Assembly (NCBI RefSeq): GCF_011393025.1 | Contig: NZ_JAAOEO010000020.1 | Location: 16,416-80,415 of the forward strand | Direction: 5' to 3' | DNA from: Neobacillus terrae | GTDB taxonomy: Bacteria; Bacillota; Bacilli; Bacillales; Cytobacillaceae | Length of the DNA stretch: 64,000 nucleotides | In this document: positions 60,268 through 64,000 of the stretch, piece after piece | Numbering within the stretch: position 1 is the stretch's first letter | Layout: each line of letters opens with the position of its first letter | The notes under the pieces: model-generated | What the model saw: the letters and a program-made list of their open reading frames with translations, nothing else | Told to the model about the DNA's origin: nothing | Databases searched by the model: none | Made by a program: the position numbers and the translations under genes

Positions 60268-61044
60268 ATGAATACAGATGAAGCCTTTGATTTATTAAGA
60301 GATGCTGGAGTCGATGAAGAGGCGGGTATTAACACAGTAAGGCGGTTGCTTCGTGAGAGGAAAATTACGTATGAAGGAAACGGCAATCTTAAAGTCGGAT
60401 ACATAATAGATAATACTGACCAGGCTTTTAATCTATTACATGCTGCTGGACTGGATGAGACTGCCAGTACCCAGATTGTTCGCCGCTGGCTGAGTGAAGG
60501 AAAGATTCGGAACGTAGGAACCGGGGACCATAAAACCGAATACATATCAAAAAAAGGAACGGCGAAAGCCATACCCACAGATAAAGAAAAGGCCATCCAT
60601 CTTCTTAAAGCTAAAATTAAAGCGCAGGATGAGCATATTGATGGTCTTGAGAAACTTCATAGGAATTCCATCAATACATTAATTCAGCAAAGAGAAAAAT
60701 TGAATAAAGAAATAGCCAGACTTGAAAACGATAAAAGCATTTTAGAGCAGGAATCAAGAAATCTATTAAAAGAAAATATTCAATTACGTAATGAACTATT
60801 AAAATTAAAAGGAAACGGTAACAGGAAAACAGCGACAGATAAAAAACAATCTGAACCACCCGTTCCTAAAACTATTAATTACCGTCAAAAATTAGGGCTC
60901 TCCAAAACAGCATCAGATAAAGAAGTTTTAGCAGGATATAAAAATTTACTAAAAGCCACGCATCCTGATCATGGCGGTAATGCATTAGTCTTTCATTATA
61001 TAAAAACGGAATATGATTTATTCAGGAAAAATATCAAAGAATAA
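60268..61044 (+). CDS. J-domain protein with N-terminal HTH-like repeats
   Basis: A 258-residue protein. Residues 5-45 and 52-93 are two copies of a ~42-residue unit (DEAFDLLRDAGV...TVRRLLRERKI; DQAFNLLHAAGL...IVRRWLSEGKI) that looks like a small HTH. Residues about 105-182 are coiled coil. Residues about 204-258 form a short J-domain with the His-Pro-Asp triplet (THPDHGGN, residues 232-234) that would recruit a DnaK-type chaperone. Such proteins may direct chaperones to DNA-bound complexes; this is inference. ATG with AAAGGA about 11 bases upstream. Confidence 0.8.
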   Translation: MNTDEAFDLLRDAGVDEEAGINTVRRLLRERKITYEGNGNLKVGYIIDNTDQAFNLLHAAGLDETASTQIVRRWLSEGKIRNVGTGDHKTEYISKKGTAKAIPTDKEKAIHLLKAKIKAQDEHIDGLEKLHRNSINTLIQQREKLNKEIARLENDKSILEQESRNLLKENIQLRNELLKLKGNGNRKTATDKKQSEPPVPKTINYRQKLGLSKTASDKEVLAGYKNLLKATHPDHGGNALVFHYIKTEYDLFRKNIKE

Positions 61045-61258
61045 TTGATTTAGAACATAATGAAGCACGGAAGATCAATTTCTTCTGTGTTTTTGTATTT
61101 ATAAATACAGGGTATTTTTATCTCTATAGAAATTAATTTAAGAGATAGTTCTCCAAAATAGGAGATTGCTGATGGGCAATTAATGCTGTAGCACGGTTTT
61201 GGAATATTAAATGTAAATCGAATAACTGGATTGTTACTCATTTAATGACCGGGCTCGA

Positions 61259-61438
61259 ATGTATTTGAAAAAACTTGGATTTAAGGCAGAAGAATTGTAT
61301 ATTAATCCTCGATATTATGACTCAATACTCATTAATATTCTTCAAAAGGAATACATCCAGAAAATAAAGAAGCGGCACCTTCCAGAAGAAGTGCAGCTTG
61401 AATTGATTAATCATCGTGCCCAAACTTGCCGGGTTTAG
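61259..61438 (+). CDS. Possible gene remnant, 59 residues
   Basis: A frame reading MYLKKLGFKAEELYINPRYY onward, ending HRAQTCRV, stays open upstream without a start for 33 bases. It overlaps the end of the convergent DUF2231 gene by 32 bases and has no good ribosome site. It may be the tail of a broken gene. Low confidence. Confidence 0.25.
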   Translation: MYLKKLGFKAEELYINPRYYDSILINILQKEYIQKIKKRHLPEEVQLELINHRAQTCRV

Positions 61439-61889
61439 GAGGATTTACATATTTTCCATGCATTTTTACGCCCACTCCCTGGTCATAAACCATTTTGCCG
61501 CCATAGTAGCCTACAGAAAGGATGGCAGCAGAGGTTATTAAAGAAAGAAGAAAATAAATAACAAGAGTGGCTTTAAGAAATTCCTTCTTTTTAAAAATAA
61601 AGAAACCACGGAACGCAGTAACTAGGAAAGCCAGTACAGTTGTAATATCAGCTAAATTCTGATGGTTTTCAAAAATATTGGTATTTCCTCTGGCATCATG
61701 TTCAGGACCTGTGCCAACCGCTATCCATGCACTAATAAAAGCAAAGGCCCATAGCCAGAAACCCTGTTTCGGAGAAAGTCTTCGATTTTTAATAATGCAA
61801 AATAAATCGTAAATTGTCGCAATGATGATAAGTGCAATTGGGAAATGCACCATGATTGGGTGAATATGTGAAAATACTTCCTGAAACAT
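61407..61889 (-). CDS. DUF2231 membrane protein
   Basis: A 160-residue protein with four membrane helices. HPIMVHFPIALIIIATIYDL at the start and LSVGYYGGKMVYDQGVGV near the end are the DUF2231 signatures; conserved histidines (H9, H14, and others in TGPEHDARG and ENHQ) might bind heme, by analogy with related families. Function unknown. The ATG has AGGATG (weak GGAG) upstream. Convergent with the J-domain region. Confidence 0.85.
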   Translation of the reverse strand: MFQEVFSHIHPIMVHFPIALIIIATIYDLFCIIKNRRLSPKQGFWLWAFAFISAWIAVGTGPEHDARGNTNIFENHQNLADITTVLAFLVTAFRGFFIFKKKEFLKATLVIYFLLSLITSAAILSVGYYGGKMVYDQGVGVKMHGKYVNPPKPGKFGHDD

Positions 61890-62265
61890 AAATCATCCTC
61901 CGATTTCAATATATTTTTATTTAATATATCAGATAGCCGCTTGAAAGGAAATTTTACCATTGAATTATTAAGATTCTCTTAAAAAAGGCTTTTTTTATAC
62001 TTAATTTTAAGTGTTTAGAAAAAAGCAGTATGAAAAGACCTTTAATATTAGAGGGATAGCAAGCATATCTTTAGTGTTAGAATGTATTTTTAATTACTGG
62101 ATGCTCTTTTTAATAAATAGAAGTAAAGAGAGAGTAAATCCTTAATGACGGAGTTTTCTCGTAATAGAAAAAGGGGAGAAAAAGGAATCGTCTATTGACC
62201 GATAATGGATCATTGAAGGAAAAGCAGGCGATAAAACACATTATCATTAAAAATGAGGTGGAGAA
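61890..62265. other. Gene-free stretch
   Basis: About 375 bases upstream of the nucleotidyltransferase gene, AT-rich, holding AAAAAAGGCTTTTTTT (near 61984), which might be a weak terminator-like stem, and no credible ORF. Confidence 0.35.
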
Positions 62266-62976
62266 ATGGGAACAGAAAGATTAAAGCCGATTGAAGCTGC
62301 TAATTGTTTTATTAATAAGCGTTTTCCTGACTGTCAGGGGGCCATATTAGCAGGGAGTGTTGTCAGGGGACAGGCAACTGAAACTTCAGACCTTGATATT
62401 GTGGTCTTTGATGACAGTGTAACCACCTCTTACCGAGAGTCCCTAATAGACTTGGGGTGGCCGATCGAACTTTTCGTTCACAGTTTAACCTCTTACCAAT
62501 ATATTTTTCAAATTGATTATTTAGATGGAGTACCGACCATGCAAAGAATGATAGCAGAAGGGCTTATTTTAAAAGATAAGGGAATGATGGAATCGATTAA
62601 AGAAGAGGCTAAATCCATATTGGAATTAGGTCCGGAAAAATGGACAGATGAAATCCCTAATCGGCGTTATTTTATTACAGACGTACTTGATGACTTTATT
62701 GGTTCTAATAATCGAGCAGAGGATTTATTTATCGCTAACAGGCTTGCTGACCAGCTGCAGGAGTTTATTTTGAGAGCCAATGGCCGTTGGGTCGGAAGAT
62801 CAAAATGGGTGATAAGGTCTCTGCGGCTATATGATGAAAAATTAACAGAAGATTTTGTTGAAGCTTTTGATCTGTTTTATAAAACGGGGGAAAAGAGCAA
62901 AATTATTGAGCTAACAGATAATGTATTAGAGCCGTATGGCGGCAGGCTGTTTGAAGGCTTTTCAATAGGAAGATAA
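62266..62976 (+). CDS. Nucleotidyltransferase domain protein
   Basis: A 236-residue protein with the polymerase-beta-like NT signature GSVVRGQATETSDLDIVVFDD (G-S-x-x-R-G then D-x-D) at residues 31-50, followed by a helical domain. The Asp pair would bind Mg-ATP; substrate is not clear. Similar architecture occurs in aminoglycoside nucleotidyltransferases, but nothing specific to resistance is seen. RBS GAGGTGGAG precedes the ATG. Confidence 0.85.
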   Translation: MGTERLKPIEAANCFINKRFPDCQGAILAGSVVRGQATETSDLDIVVFDDSVTTSYRESLIDLGWPIELFVHSLTSYQYIFQIDYLDGVPTMQRMIAEGLILKDKGMMESIKEEAKSILELGPEKWTDEIPNRRYFITDVLDDFIGSNNRAEDLFIANRLADQLQEFILRANGRWVGRSKWVIRSLRLYDEKLTEDFVEAFDLFYKTGEKSKIIELTDNVLEPYGGRLFEGFSIGR

Positions 62977-62979
62977 ATT

Positions 62980-63038
62980 AAAAAACCCCTCCGTGCTGTT
63001 AAAGGGGGTAAGATAACAGCAAGAGGAGGGGGTTTTAA
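62980..63038 (+). terminator. Long imperfect hairpin terminator
   Basis: AACCCCTCC plus GTGCTGTTA pairs with TAACAGCaagAGGAGGGGGTT across a 12-nt loop, then a T-run. The rest of the gap to 63344 shows no gene. Confidence 0.75.
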
Positions 63039-63344
63039 CAATAATTATTGAGGAATTCCAACCTTGTTTAAGGCTATTTCAGTATAAGTATGTATGTAAG
63101 AAAAATACTTAGTGTATCTAAATAACAGTTTAATGGACAAAAGTGATAAAGGGAATGGAAAAATGAATAAATTCTGAAAATTGAGTCATTGGTTATAGTA
63201 GTAAAACTTTATCTCCAACAATTGGCATATTTTTTTAAAAAAAAACTAGGACTTTTATCATTGCTTTTTTATAAAAACAGGAGTTTGGAATTGGGAAGTG
63301 GAAAAGTTATATGGAGATTAAGTATACAAGGGGGAAATGAATCA

Positions 63345-63827
63345 ATGGAAGAAAAAGTTGTAAATGCAATTCAGGATGAGTACCCGGATGACTTTTCGTG
63401 GTGCTATGGCTGCGGACGACTAAACTCAGATGGACATCATTTTCGGACTGGTTGGGATGGGGAACAAACAGTAACCATTTTTCAGCCGGAAGAAAAACAT
63501 ATGGCATTGCCTGGGTTTGTATATGGTGGAATTATTGCTTCCTTGATAGATTGCCATGGAACTGGCTCAGCTGCATTGGCGCTTCACAGGAAAAATGGAC
63601 ACGAGCCTGGCGAAGGAACAGAACCGCCAAGATTTGTAACCGCATCTCTAAATGTAGAATTTTTAAAGCCAACTCCTGACCGTGTTCCTTTAAAAGCTGT
63701 AGGAACTGTACAGGAAATTCATCCAAAAAAGTGGAAGGTATCAGCAGAAGTATTCGCTGAGGGAGCAATTTGTGCAAGAGGAGAAGTAGTTGCCGTCGTC
63801 ATGCCGGATAGCTTTTTAAAAAAGTAA
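63345..63827 (+). CDS. PaaI-like hotdog-fold thioesterase
   Basis: A 160-residue hotdog protein. SWCYGCGRLNSDGHHFRT near residue 18, VYGGIIASLIDCHGTGSAALAL near residue 60 and RFVTASLNVEFLKPTP near residue 98 fit the PaaI/YiiD-type acyl-CoA thioesterases, with the Asp in IDCHG as the likely catalytic acid. ATG 63345 has AAGGGGGAAATG upstream; the open frame extends to 63189 with unrelated sequence. Substrate unknown. Confidence 0.85.
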   Translation: MEEKVVNAIQDEYPDDFSWCYGCGRLNSDGHHFRTGWDGEQTVTIFQPEEKHMALPGFVYGGIIASLIDCHGTGSAALALHRKNGHEPGEGTEPPRFVTASLNVEFLKPTPDRVPLKAVGTVQEIHPKKWKVSAEVFAEGAICARGEVVAVVMPDSFLKK

Positions 63828-63836
63828 TTTTTAATG

Positions 63837-63892
63837 AATCAGAATTAAACACGGGGATTCCACACATCCGTGTTTAATTCTGATTTATTTTT
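63837..63892 (+). terminator. Terminator with 18-bp perfect stem
   Basis: AATCAGAATTAAACACGG and its complement flank a 13-nt loop and are followed by a T-rich tract. Confidence 0.92.
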
Positions 63893-64000
63893 CGGTTAGG
63901 AAATTATAGATTTTCACCTTGTTGAAAACTCCGAACTAGGTTATTGTAATCCAGCTCCAGCGCCCAGCCAGTTTTCCTCGAGAATATGCTTCTTTGAATA
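63893..64000. other. Window end, possible start of another repeat
   Basis: From about 63948 the text (AATCCAGCTCCAGCGCC then CCTCGAG) reminds me of dispersed repeats I recall in other Bacillus genomes, but it is cut by the window end and not matched inside this window. Confidence 0.25.

Noticed and set aside
61050..61241. 63-codon minus-strand frame
   Set aside because: No ribosome site and random-looking composition in an AT-rich spacer.
63189..63344. N-terminal extension of the hotdog protein
   Set aside because: A good ribosome site sits at the ATG 63345, and the extension does not resemble the family.
1..64000. Prophage, insertion sequence or integrated element
   Set aside because: No integrase, transposase or phage structural genes; the excisionase-like protein at 4139 stands alone.
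1..64000. T-box, riboswitch, rRNA or tRNA genes
   Set aside because: No leader with a recognised conserved core and no tRNA-like cloverleaf or CCA-ended gene was seen by eye; a covariance search would be needed to exclude weak cases.

Overview
The window looks like chromosomal DNA of a low-GC, spore-forming Bacillaceae (Bacillus, Cytobacillus, Mesobacillus or Neobacillus type). Evidence: strong AGGAGG-type ribosome binding sites with frequent GTG and TTG starts, AT-rich spacers with T-tailed terminators, and typical family members (CspC-like cold shock protein, YjcZ-type glycine-rich peptide, DUF2512 YndM-like and DUF2515 YppC-like proteins, RsbR-type STAS protein, EfeOB, CgoX/HemY, nag and hut genes). 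I saw no rRNA, tRNA, CRISPR array, intact insertion sequence or prophage.

Layout. 1-4.1 kb: 3' end of a subtilase, a YitT-family protein behind a candidate Fur box, and a yhdT-panF pair. 4.1-8.9 kb: small HTH, SET-domain and coiled-coil genes, a decayed amj (lipid II flippase) and a MarR-MFS operon with its palindromic operator. 8.9-16.5 kb: MtaD-like amidohydrolase, YndM-like protein with a six-repeat tail, a drug-type exporter, two tiny genes divergent from an HTH protein fused to a degenerate F1-ATPase beta-like domain, an RsbR paralogue and csp. 16.5-23.4 kb: DinB, alpha/beta hydrolase, M19 dipeptidase, a Gly/Tyr decapeptide-repeat protein, and a fumarylacetoacetase-family/aldehyde dehydrogenase operon. 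23.7-29.1 kb: nagA-nagB divergent from a PTS EIICBA, then cgoX/hemY. 29.4-32 kb: efeO-efeB under a Fur box. 32-37.2 kb: EamA transporter, DUF3139, YggT, a MerR-VWA operon and a frameshifted ZIP transporter. 37.3-47 kb: catabolic cluster of an FAD amine oxidase, an MFS transporter, a histidine-ammonia-lyase homologue lacking the MIO-forming Ala-Ser-Gly, an AraC regulator and hutU-hutI-hutG. 47-64 kb: small membrane genes and pseudogenes, DUF2515, coiled-coil and pentapeptide proteins, a two-component system, a TSUP transporter, malic enzyme, an FAD monooxygenase, a J-domain protein and a nucleotidyltransferase.

Most novel points: (1) the HTH plus ATP-synthase-beta-like protein at 13612-14655, with the P-loop Lys/Thr and catalytic Glu region lost; (2) the MIO-less HAL homologue feeding hutUIG, for which I propose, as inference only, betaine elimination (hercynine or ergothioneine type) rather than classical histidine deamination; (3) two families of dispersed non-coding repeats; (4) several small genes under 55 codons; (5) a cluster of recent gene decay (amj, ZIP, CBO0543-like, MFS, DmpA remnants).
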